Below, piece by piece: positions 1 through 7,998 of a stretch of DNA of 64,000 bases; positions within the stretch are counted from its first letter, which is position 1, and each line of letters starts with the position of its first letter. The DNA comes from Acetobacteraceae bacterium. GTDB lineage: Bacteria; Pseudomonadota; Alphaproteobacteria; Acetobacterales; Acetobacteraceae. The DNA is taken from positions 310,001 to 374,000 of the forward strand of contig CP039459.1 in NCBI GenBank assembly GCA_004843165.1, written 5' to 3'. Made by a program: the position numbers and the translations under genes. Under the pieces are notes generated by a model, which saw only the letters and a list, made by a program, of their open reading frames with translations, did no database searches and was not told where the DNA came from.

Positions 1-1
1 C

Positions 2-556
2 ATTATCAATGCGGGTGATGGCAACCATGCACATCCAACACAGGCGCTTCTTGATGCGCTGACACTCCGCCGCCATTTTGGTGATTTAGAAGGGCGTACC
101 GTTACTATTTGCGGTGACATTGCCCATAGCCGTGTTGCTGGATCAGATATTGAAATTTTCAGCCTTTTAGGGATGCAGATTCACCTGACTGGCCCTAAAG
201 AACTCGTACCGGAAACATTGGCAGACCGCCCAAATGTTAAAATCTTCCGTGAAATGGACGAGGCCATCAAAGATGTCGATGCTGTTATCTGTTTACGTGT
301 TCAGCGTGAGCGGATGAAAGAAGGCCTCGTTGCCGATGGCGATGCTTATGCGAAACTTTGGGGGCTTGACGATCAGCGCCTTGCCCTTCTTCCGCAACAT
401 GCTGTTGTCATGCATCCAGGCCCTGCAAATAGGGGGGTCGAAATCACCTCTTCCGTTGCGGACGGCCCTCGGAGTCTTATTCGTGAACAGGTTCGCTTAG
501 GCGTGTCTGCACGAATGAGTATTTTAGAACATGTTGCGCAGATGCGTAACGCCTAA
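2..556 (+). CDS. pyrB: Aspartate carbamoyltransferase, C-terminal part (5' end outside window)
   Basis: The open frame enters from the left edge and reads INAGDGNHAHPTQALLDAL, the carbamoyl-aspartate domain of aspartate carbamoyltransferase, continuing through GRTVTICGDIAHSRVAGSD to the stop at 556. The enzyme condenses carbamoyl phosphate with aspartate in pyrimidine synthesis. About 184 C-terminal residues are present; the carbamoyl-phosphate-binding half lies outside the window. The next gene, plsY, starts 17 bases downstream on the same strand, so no pyrC-like gene follows, although in many acetic acid bacteria a dihydroorotase-family gene sits here. Family assignment is secure. Confidence 0.93.
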   Translation: MINAGDGNHAHPTQALLDALTLRRHFGDLEGRTVTICGDIAHSRVAGSDIEIFSLLGMQIHLTGPKELVPETLADRPNVKIFREMDEAIKDVDAVICLRVQRERMKEGLVADGDAYAKLWGLDDQRLALLPQHAVVMHPGPANRGVEITSSVADGPRSLIREQVRLGVSARMSILEHVAQMRNA

Positions 557-573
557 TCTGGAAAGAAATTTGA

Positions 574-1215
574 ATGTCCGACACCATTGAATTAATTCTC
601 ATTGTTGTGATTGCCAGCTATCTTTGCGGCTCTATTCCCTTTGGATTATTGCTGACAAAATTTTCTGGATCAGGGGACATTCGAAAAGTCGGTTCTGGAA
701 ATATCGGGGCAACCAACGTTCTTCGCACAGGCAATAAAAAGCTCGCTGGCGCAACTTTTCTCTTAGATGCGATCAAAGGGGCGCTACCAGCCCTTGTGAT
801 TTATATCCTTGCCCCGGAAACACAAAAACCGCTTTTAGCTGGTATTGCATGCTTTACCGCTGTTTTTGCACATTGCTATCCTATTTGGTTGGGTTTTAAA
901 GGCGGAAAAGGTGTTGCAACAGGCGTTGGTGCAATGCTGGCTCTTTCATGGCTGGCGGCTTTGAGCGGTTTTCTTTTGTGGCTTGTAATCGTTTGGCGAA
1001 CACGTTACTCCTCCCTCGGCGGATTAGCCGCTTGCCTTGCAATGATCGTGCTTGTCCCGCTTTTTGGGCATTATTCTTTTCTCTCCCCAGCGCCTCTGGC
1101 AACAGACGCAATTTCCATTCTGATCTTTTGGCGTCATAGAAGCAACCTTACCCGTCTCTGCTCAGGTACAGAAAGTAAAGTTTCCGTCTCTCAAACAGAT
1201 CGCCCACAAGGGTGA
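574..1215 (+). CDS. plsY: Acyl-phosphate:glycerol-3-phosphate acyltransferase PlsY
   Basis: This integral membrane enzyme transfers an acyl group from acyl-phosphate to glycerol-3-phosphate, the first acylation in phospholipid synthesis. The 213-residue product has the three PlsY signatures: GSIPFGLLL near residue 19, GSGNIGATNVLRT near 41-53 and GFKGGKGVATGVGA near 107-120, separated by hydrophobic membrane spans. Its length is normal for the family. It follows pyrB by 17 bases and its stop overlaps the dprA start (GTGA), so the three genes are probably co-transcribed. Confidence 0.95.
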   Translation: MSDTIELILIVVIASYLCGSIPFGLLLTKFSGSGDIRKVGSGNIGATNVLRTGNKKLAGATFLLDAIKGALPALVIYILAPETQKPLLAGIACFTAVFAHCYPIWLGFKGGKGVATGVGAMLALSWLAALSGFLLWLVIVWRTRYSSLGGLAACLAMIVLVPLFGHYSFLSPAPLATDAISILIFWRHRSNLTRLCSGTESKVSVSQTDRPQG

Positions 1216-2393
1216 GTAAAGACTGGACAATAGAGAGATTAAGCCGTTTTCGTCTCGCCCGCACTGCTGGAATTGGCCCACTACGCTTTTTACAAGCTTT
1301 AGAGCGTTTCCAAACGGCTGAAAATGCCCTTAAAACACTTATTGCCGATAAAAAAATTTCGCCACCTTCTTTGGCAAAAATTGAGGATGAAATTGCAGAC
1401 GTCAAAAAATTAGGGGGAGAGACTCTGATTTACGGTGACTCAGACTACCCGCAATCCCTTGCGGTCATTCCTGATGCCCCCCCTATTTTGCATTTTAAGG
1501 GAAAACAGGCCCTTCTTAAAAACCGCAACATTGCTATTGTTGGTGCAAGAAATGCCTCAAGTGCAGGCCTCTCAATCGCAAATCTTTTGGCCAAAGACCT
1601 TGCGAAAGAAAATATCACGATTGTTTCTGGATTGGCTTCGGGCATTGACGGACAAGCACATCGTGCGGCTTTAAGTATCCTGTCCCAAGGCGCTTCCGAT
1701 ACCGGTAGCACCATTGCGGCGTTGCCCGGTGGATTAGACGTTATCTATCCCAGAGAACATCAGGGGCTTTATGAAGAAATTGCACATCACGGCTGTGTGA
1801 TAACGGAAGCGCCTCCTGGTGCCAGTATCCTTGCCCGGCATTTTCCACGTCGTAACCGGCTTATTGCCGGAATTTCACTTGGTGCTGTAATTATTGAGGC
1901 AGCTCGAAAATCTGGAACATTAATTACTGCACAGCTCTCCCTTGATTATGGACGACTTGTCTTCGCTGTCCCTGGGTCTCCCATTGACCCAAGGTCTTTA
2001 GGTGGAAATAATCTTTTAAAAGAAGGGGCTATTTTAGTTGAGAATGTTCAAGATATTCTACCGCAACTCCCTAAATTCTCCCCTACTGCCTTTTCGACCC
2101 CTGTACAAAAAACGTCAAAACAGAGGGCTGAAGAAAAATTAACGCCTTCTCTTTTCTCTGAAAACACCTTAAAAAAACCTTCAACAGACATAAATTGCAA
2201 AGAAGAGGATCTCCCCCCGCATGCTAAAAAAATTCTTTCCCTTCTTTCTCCTGTCCCGATAGCCATTGATAATCTAATTCGCCAATCTCAGCTATCCGTC
2301 CAAGACGTCTTAACCTCTATTAGCCTTTTAAATATGCTGGAAATGCTCACACTTCATGAAGGTGATACGGTTTCCATTGCTCCTCAGAAATAA
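1212..2393 (+). CDS. dprA: DNA-processing protein DprA
   Basis: DprA loads RecA onto incoming single-stranded DNA during natural transformation. The 393-residue product has the Rossmann-like DprA core at about residues 100-300: IAIVGARNASSAGL, IVSGLASGIDGQAH, ALPGGLDVIYPREH, RRNRLIAGIS and KSGTLITAQLSLDYGR. A less conserved C-terminal stretch of about 90 residues ends in a winged-helix-like segment (PIAIDNLIRQSQLSVQDV). Translation starts at GTG in a 4-base overlap with plsY, which suggests translational coupling. topA follows after 17 bases. The dprA-topA pairing is common in Alphaproteobacteria. Confidence 0.94.
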   Translation: MSKDWTIERLSRFRLARTAGIGPLRFLQALERFQTAENALKTLIADKKISPPSLAKIEDEIADVKKLGGETLIYGDSDYPQSLAVIPDAPPILHFKGKQALLKNRNIAIVGARNASSAGLSIANLLAKDLAKENITIVSGLASGIDGQAHRAALSILSQGASDTGSTIAALPGGLDVIYPREHQGLYEEIAHHGCVITEAPPGASILARHFPRRNRLIAGISLGAVIIEAARKSGTLITAQLSLDYGRLVFAVPGSPIDPRSLGGNNLLKEGAILVENVQDILPQLPKFSPTAFSTPVQKTSKQRAEEKLTPSLFSENTLKKPSTDINCKEEDLPPHAKKILSLLSPVPIAIDNLIRQSQLSVQDVLTSISLLNMLEMLTLHEGDTVSIAPQK

Positions 2394-2410
2394 AACTACT
2401 GGTAAAAATA

Positions 2411-5062
2411 ATGGTAAAATTAGTTGTCGTAGAAAGTCCTGCAAAAGCAAAAACCATCAACCGTTACCTTGGGTCTGACTATAAAGTTATCGCTTCTTTT
2501 GGGCATGTCCGTGACCTTCCCTCTAAAGACGGCAGTGTCCTTCCTGATGAAAATTTTGCGATGAAGTGGGAAGTGGATAAACGTGGCGCACGCCAAATGG
2601 GCGATATTGAAAAATCCCTCAAAGGTGCCTCTTGCCTCATTCTCGCAACTGACCCTGACCGTGAAGGGGAAGCGATTTCATGGCATATCAAAGAAATTCT
2701 TCAAGATAAGAAGAAGCTGAAAAATATCCCTGTTGAGCGCGTAACTTTTAACGAAATTACGAAGAATGCCATTAAAACGGCTATGGAATCGCCTCGTGAT
2801 CTAGATCAGCCGCTTATTGATGCCTATTTAGCACGTCGCGCACTGGATTACCTTGTCGGATTTACCCTTTCTCCTGTGCTATGGCGCAAACTTCCCGGCA
2901 GTCGGAGTGCAGGGCGTGTGCAATCGGTTGCCCTTCGCCTTATCTGTGAACGTGAATCTGAAATTGAAGCCTTTACAGCACGTGAATATTGGAGCGTTAC
3001 AAGTCTTTGCCAAACCGCTCAAAGTAAAAACTTCGAAGCACGCCTAACACATTTTGAAGGCAAAAAGCTCGAAACATACGATCTTGAAAATGAAACGCAA
3101 GCACAAAAAGCCGTCAATACACTTAAAGCGGCTTCCCTTTCGGTTACTTCAATTGAAAAAAAACGTGTCAAACGAAATCCGCCGCCACCTTTCACAACCT
3201 CAACCATGCAACAAGATGCCTCTCGCAAATTAGGGATGGCGCCACAATATGCGATGCGTATTGCACAACAGCTTTATGAAGGCATCACCTACAAGGGTGA
3301 ACAAACAGGTCTCATCACCTATATGAGAACAGATGGCGTTACCATGTCAAAAGAGGCTATTTTCTCTGTTCGTGATTATCTTAAAGAAGATTTGGGGGAT
3401 AAATATCTTCCAGCCTCTCCACGCATGTACAAAACAAAAGCCAAAAATGCCCAAGAGGCGCATGAGGCGATCCGTCCTACAGATATTACCCATACCCCTC
3501 AGGAAGTGGCTAAATATTTAGATCATGATCAAGCAAGGCTTTATGAATTGATTTGGAAAAGAGCTGCAGGCTCCCAAATGGCCTCTGCTGAAATCGATCA
3601 AACAACGATTATCATTCAAAATAAAGAAAAAGACTTAGAGATCCGTGCAACAGGCTCTGTGATCGTTTTTGACGGTTTTATGAAAATTACCGGACTTCCA
3701 ACTTCCCGGGCAGGCGATGAGGATGAAGATTCCATCCTACCTCAAATGACAGAAGGAGAAGTCATTAAAGCTCTCGAAGTCACACCCAATCAGCATTTCA
3801 CACAGCCCCCTCCCCGCTATTCTGAAGCCTCTTTGGTCAAGAAAATGGAAGAGATCGGTATTGGCCGCCCTTCCACTTATGCCTCTATTTTAGGGGTTCT
3901 CAAAGACAGGGAATATGTTCGCCTAGAATCTCGGCGTTTCTATCCTGAAGATCGTGGGCGTTTGGTTACAGCCTTCCTCGTTTCTTTCTTTAACCAATAT
4001 GTTGAGACAGATTTCACCGCAAAATTAGAAGAAGAACTCGATGAAATTTCAGATGGGCGTTTGGAATGGCATCACGTCATGGCGCAATTTTGGAACGGTT
4101 TTTCACATGCGGTCGGAAAAACGGAAAATCTTAAAATTTCCGATGTCATTGATGCGCTAGATGAGGATTTAGGACCGCATTTCTTCCCTATTGATGACTC
4201 AGGAAAAGATCCACGCCAATGCCCTAATTGTGAAACGGGAAGACTTGGTCTACGTCTTGGACGCCACGGCGCCTTTATTGGCTGTTCTAATTATAAAAAA
4301 GAAGATGCCATCTGTGCTTATACAAGACCGCTGATTTCCGGAGATGAAACGCCAACTGATATGGCAGGTAATGGGCGTGTTTTAGGCATTCACCCCGAAA
4401 GTAAACTCGAAATCACCTTAAAGAAAGGCCCTTACGGTCTTTATGTTCAAGAAGGTGAAGCTGACGAAACGGATAAAAAGAAAAAACCGAAAAGAGCTTC
4501 TTTACCCAAAACAATGAATCCAGATTCTTTGACTTTGGAAACAGCACTTGATCTTTTATCCCTCCCCCGTTTTCTTGGGAATCATCCGGAGACAAATGAA
4601 AAAATCGAGGTCAATCTTGGACGTTTTGGGCCTTATGTCAAAATGGGTTCTATTTTCGGCACCCTTACCAAAGAGGATGACCTTCTAACAATTGAGTTGC
4701 CACGTGCCCTTGAAATTTTAACTGCCAAACTCGCTTCTATCCGCAATTTAGGCCCTCACCCGAAAGACGGTGAATCCGTCTTAGCCAAAAAAGGACGTTT
4801 TGGGCCTTATGCACAACATGCAAAAATGATGGCGCCGCTTCCAAAAGGCACAGAGCTGGACGACATTACGCTGGAAATGGCTTTGGAAGCCCTAAAAGAA
4901 AAAGGGAAACCTGTTCGTGGTGCAAAAAAAACCACCACAAAAAAAACAACGAAAAAAGCTACTGTAAAAAAGACAACAATAACCAAGAAAACAGCGAAGA
5001 CAACAAAAGCAAAAGCAAAAACCACAACGACTAAGAAAAAGACTTCAAAAAAAGAAGAATAA
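2411..5062 (+). CDS. topA: DNA topoisomerase I (type IA) with lysine-rich tail
   Basis: Type IA topoisomerase that relaxes negative supercoils. The 883-residue protein opens with a TOPRIM domain (VVESPAKAKTINRYLG, then ATDPDREGEAISWH near 79-92), carries the active-site tyrosine in TGLITYMRTDGV (Tyr304), and has a C-terminal zinc finger (CPNCETGRLGL...FIGCSNY...C) followed by degenerate topoisomerase C-terminal repeats built on GRFGPY. The last 45 or so residues (about 839-883) are almost only Lys, Thr and Ala. Such basic tails are known in several bacterial TopA proteins and are thought to aid DNA binding; that role is inferred here. It follows dprA by 17 bases and ends at a strong hairpin. 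Confidence 0.96.
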   Translation: MVKLVVVESPAKAKTINRYLGSDYKVIASFGHVRDLPSKDGSVLPDENFAMKWEVDKRGARQMGDIEKSLKGASCLILATDPDREGEAISWHIKEILQDKKKLKNIPVERVTFNEITKNAIKTAMESPRDLDQPLIDAYLARRALDYLVGFTLSPVLWRKLPGSRSAGRVQSVALRLICERESEIEAFTAREYWSVTSLCQTAQSKNFEARLTHFEGKKLETYDLENETQAQKAVNTLKAASLSVTSIEKKRVKRNPPPPFTTSTMQQDASRKLGMAPQYAMRIAQQLYEGITYKGEQTGLITYMRTDGVTMSKEAIFSVRDYLKEDLGDKYLPASPRMYKTKAKNAQEAHEAIRPTDITHTPQEVAKYLDHDQARLYELIWKRAAGSQMASAEIDQTTIIIQNKEKDLEIRATGSVIVFDGFMKITGLPTSRAGDEDEDSILPQMTEGEVIKALEVTPNQHFTQPPPRYSEASLVKKMEEIGIGRPSTYASILGVLKDREYVRLESRRFYPEDRGRLVTAFLVSFFNQYVETDFTAKLEEELDEISDGRLEWHHVMAQFWNGFSHAVGKTENLKISDVIDALDEDLGPHFFPIDDSGKDPRQCPNCETGRLGLRLGRHGAFIGCSNYKKEDAICAYTRPLISGDETPTDMAGNGRVLGIHPESKLEITLKKGPYGLYVQEGEADETDKKKKPKRASLPKTMNPDSLTLETALDLLSLPRFLGNHPETNEKIEVNLGRFGPYVKMGSIFGTLTKEDDLLTIELPRALEILTAKLASIRNLGPHPKDGESVLAKKGRFGPYAQHAKMMAPLPKGTELDDITLEMALEALKEKGKPVRGAKKTTTKKTTKKATVKKTTITKKTAKTTKAKAKTTTTKKKTSKKEE

Positions 5063-5085
5063 AATGGGATTCTGCCTCCCATTTT
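5061..5085 (+). terminator. Rho-independent terminator after topA
   Basis: AAAATGGGA and TCCCATTTT form a 9-bp stem around a 7-base loop directly at the topA stop codon, followed by TCTTCT. It is likely to end the pyrB-plsY-dprA-topA transcript. Confidence 0.7.
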
Positions 5086-5158
5086 TCTTCTCATTTGCCT
5101 TTCCGCTCTAATTGGGCGAAAAGGATAAAGTGAGTAAGATTTTCAAACTTTTCCGATA

Positions 5159-6370
5159 ATGTCTTTTTTCTTAGAAAAAAAAATTTTCTTTTGCTGGCAA
5201 CAGATTTTATCTGCCCTTCTTTTGACAGGCTTGTTGCTATTTGCGCTTATGCCGATAGCCCATGCACAGCCTGTGCGCGGGGCATATGTTTCCGGCGGCG
5301 GCGGCGTTTCCTTTAATCAAGGACAACAAATTAATCCTGCTGTCGGAAATTATTTTCCAAGAGATGAAGATCCGCTTATTTCTATCGGAAAACTGCTTTA
5401 CAATACAGGTTACGGCGTACAGGCAGCCGCTGGCTATGGGCTGGGAAACGGTTTCCGTGTTGAAGTACAAGGACTAATGACCAAAAATGAATTTTCTGGT
5501 TTGAAAAGCGGTGGCTTTCCCGGAGAAGGCAGCGGACACCAAATGGTTTATGGCGGATTTGCCAATGCCTATTTCGATATGGATATCGGTCTCAACTGGA
5601 TTTATCCTTATATTGGCTTTGGCGTTGGATATGAATGGCAACAAGACAATATGACTCTTGTTAATACCGCCCAAGCTTCTAATCCTTACACTCAGAAAAT
5701 TGGCGGAACGACAGGTGCCTTTGCCTATCAGGCAATTGGTGGCGCTTCCTTCCCCGTCCCTTGGGTTTTAGGCCTTTCCACAACATTGGAATATCGTTTT
5801 AATACGATGATTGGCGGACATGGCCATACTGTCTCTACCTCTGGGCAATCCATCATTGATGCGACCAATGGCGCACATCTTCCAACACCAGTAAGCACCA
5901 CTTTTGGTACAAAAACCTATTTTAACGATTCCATTCTTTTAGGGTTACGTTACGAATTTAACCCTATTCCGCCAGATGTGATTGAACGCCCTGTCCTTAT
6001 GCCGCCAGCGCCACCTCCAGCTGCACAGCGCACCTATATGGTCTTTTTTGATTGGAACTCAACAGCCCTAACGCCTCGGGCACGTGAAATTATTGGCCTT
6101 GCGGCACGAAATTCCACCAATGTGCAATATACAAAAATCCTTGTAAAAGGCTACTCCGACACATCTGGTGAGACGATCAAAGGTGGCCCTTCCTACAATG
6201 ATAATCTTTCCTATCGGCGTGCTGACAACGTCAAAGCAGAGCTTGTACATGATGGGGTTGCCGCCGGTTTGGTTTCCGTCAAAGGATTAGGTGCCACCAA
6301 TCTTTTAATGCCGACAGGTCCCGGCGTTAGAGATGCGCAAAATCGCCGTGTGGAAATTAATTTTAATTAG
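5159..6370 (+). CDS. OmpA-family outer membrane protein
   Basis: A probable outer membrane protein that anchors the envelope to peptidoglycan. The 403-residue product has a long N-terminal signal with a hydrophobic stretch at about 15-35 and a cleavage site after AHA. A Gly/aromatic-rich region of about 240 residues with alternating strands follows, as in eight-stranded OmpA-type barrels, then a Pro-rich linker (PPAPPPAAQ). The C-terminal OmpA/MotB domain begins YMVFFDWNSTALTPRAREII and ends RDAQNRRVEINFN. The start shown is the first ATG after the topA terminator. A shorter start at Met31 would remove part of the signal. Its 3' end overlaps the convergent lipoprotein gene by 8 bases. Confidence 0.88.
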   Translation: MSFFLEKKIFFCWQQILSALLLTGLLLFALMPIAHAQPVRGAYVSGGGGVSFNQGQQINPAVGNYFPRDEDPLISIGKLLYNTGYGVQAAAGYGLGNGFRVEVQGLMTKNEFSGLKSGGFPGEGSGHQMVYGGFANAYFDMDIGLNWIYPYIGFGVGYEWQQDNMTLVNTAQASNPYTQKIGGTTGAFAYQAIGGASFPVPWVLGLSTTLEYRFNTMIGGHGHTVSTSGQSIIDATNGAHLPTPVSTTFGTKTYFNDSILLGLRYEFNPIPPDVIERPVLMPPAPPPAAQRTYMVFFDWNSTALTPRAREIIGLAARNSTNVQYTKILVKGYSDTSGETIKGGPSYNDNLSYRRADNVKAELVHDGVAAGLVSVKGLGATNLLMPTGPGVRDAQNRRVEINFN

Positions 6371-6893
6371 CGTTCCTTTTAACAGAAGCGGCCGGTATAA
6401 CGGATTCTGGCGCTGTCACATTCACTGTAATTTCAACATTTTTACGGGGCTTATCCGCCTCAGGTAAAAGAAAAACCCGAAACCGATCTGTCCCCTCAAA
6501 ACCAAACTCAGCTTGATAAGCGACATAAGTCACGCCGTCCTCCCCATCATAAAGATAGGCCTTTCCATGTTCTGGTGAAACTGGAACACCAAAAGACGGA
6601 TATTTCCCCCCCTCATCCGTGGCCATCTCTAAGGCACACCATTTGCCATCCGAAACCATCCGCATTCCAACAGAGAGCACGTTTCCCTCAATGACTGAAA
6701 TTTCACCCGGTTTACAGGAGGGAGAGAAGGCTCCGGGAGCAAATGTATCTGAAGAAGCTGGCGCCTCCTTCTGATCTTTTTTCGTTTCCAAAAAAGGGAT
6801 ATGGAGATTCTGACAAGCCGCAAAAAAAAGAAACACACCAAAAAAAAGCCTATTTCCCTGAACTTTCTTCATCATTTTAAAAATTTCTGGCAT
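6363..6893 (-). CDS. Putative lipoprotein of unknown function
   Basis: The 176-residue product starts with a lipoprotein signal (basic residues, then LFFGVFLFFAAC with the lipobox cysteine at about residue 27), so the mature protein is probably lipid-anchored in the periplasm or outer membrane. The mature part contains KAYLYDGEDGVTYVAYQAEF and FEGTDRFRVFLLP, a spacing reminiscent of small Ig-like beta domains, but I cannot name the family. Met7 or Met8 are alternative starts. It converges on the OmpA-family gene with an 8-base tail overlap and is otherwise isolated. Confidence 0.6.
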   Translation of the reverse strand: MPEIFKMMKKVQGNRLFFGVFLFFAACQNLHIPFLETKKDQKEAPASSDTFAPGAFSPSCKPGEISVIEGNVLSVGMRMVSDGKWCALEMATDEGGKYPSFGVPVSPEHGKAYLYDGEDGVTYVAYQAEFGFEGTDRFRVFLLPEADKPRKNVEITVNVTAPESVIPAASVKRNAN

Positions 6894-7021
6894 AATCTCT
6901 TTCTCTTTGAGAGAGCATACGTGCTCAATAATACTATTCTAGCGCAATCTCCCCTTGCTTTTCGATATTAAAAAATATCATTATGCTAAGATTTTACAGA
7001 TGTTTTCTTCATTGGAGAAAA

Positions 7022-7969
7022 ATGAACTTACGCCAAGACAAGCAGATTTTTCTTTGTTCCTTATGGATCATGGCAGGATTATCTCTTTTTCCGCCCTCTT
7101 GTTTTGCCGCTACTGTAAGTCCAGGAGCCTTTCCTACATCTGCTGATCCGCAAAATATAAAAACCCCTCTTCCCAACTTACCGATGCCGGAGCATCAAAC
7201 GGCAGAAAATGGCGACTTCACCCCCTTAAATCTGCCCCAGGAATCAGGGTTTACAGCACCACAGGCACCAGAAACGCCTAAAATGAGTCAGGAATTGCGG
7301 CATCTTCTCAATATTTCCGCCCTGAGATCTGAATTCATGCTCATTGCGCTTACCTGCAATATGCAAAAGGAATATGACCGTTTTATGACGAAATTCAGGC
7401 CTATTTTGCAACAAGATTATAATTCGCTTAAAATTGAATTCCAAAAATTATATGCTGAAAAAGGAGAAATCCGCTTAGATCAATATATGACAGATCTCGC
7501 CGATGCGGCCTCTTTAAAAGCAGCACGTGAAGGGGGAAATTTTTGCAAAACACATGAGAAAATGTTTCACGAGGCAGAATATTTTAAAGATCCCGAAGAT
7601 ATTGCAGCTTATGCAGAAGGAAAAAATCTTGCCGTTCCTCTTCCAAAATCCTCTACTGGACGTCGGGATTCCAGCCCCGTAACTTTATCGGAATCAGAAT
7701 CTTTCGCAAATTTTGCACATCCTTCTTTTTCCCCGAACAAACCAGCGATACCGCATCAAAACCCCAAACCAACAAGTTTTGTGCCTATCAAAAAAGAGAA
7801 AACCCGACCGCCCTTGGAAGAGCCTAAATTCTCTTCGACCTCTCAATCGAAAGAAAATGATCTTTCCCAAATCCATTTTCCTGAAAATCATCCGACACAA
7901 GAGAATCAAACACCACCACCGCCACTTCCAGCCCCTCAACCCTATCCAGACCTTTCCGTTCATCCCTAA
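7022..7969 (+). CDS. Secreted proline-rich protein, unknown function
   Basis: From the ATG at 7022 the product is about 315 residues with a signal peptide (QIFLCSLWIMAGLSLFPPSCFA). An upstream in-frame ATG at 6983 gives a less plausible N-terminus. The folded core, about residues 90-190, contains LRSEFMLIALTCNMQKEYDRF and NFCKTHEKMFHEAE, with two conserved-looking cysteines, suggesting a small helical periplasmic domain. The C-terminal 110 residues are low-complexity, rich in Pro, Ser and Lys, and end in PPPPLPAPQPYPD. It lies 29 bases upstream of parE on the same strand. No function can be assigned. Confidence 0.6.
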   Translation: MNLRQDKQIFLCSLWIMAGLSLFPPSCFAATVSPGAFPTSADPQNIKTPLPNLPMPEHQTAENGDFTPLNLPQESGFTAPQAPETPKMSQELRHLLNISALRSEFMLIALTCNMQKEYDRFMTKFRPILQQDYNSLKIEFQKLYAEKGEIRLDQYMTDLADAASLKAAREGGNFCKTHEKMFHEAEYFKDPEDIAAYAEGKNLAVPLPKSSTGRRDSSPVTLSESESFANFAHPSFSPNKPAIPHQNPKPTSFVPIKKEKTRPPLEEPKFSSTSQSKENDLSQIHFPENHPTQENQTPPPPLPAPQPYPDLSVHP

Positions 7970-7998
7970 CCAGCCAAAATCGTTCGCCGGAGCTTCCC

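Noticed and set aside
4807-5094. Hydrophobic Val/Phe-rich minus-strand frame at the end of topA
   Set aside because: It is simply the complement of the Lys/Thr codons of the TopA tail and terminator, not a membrane-protein gene.
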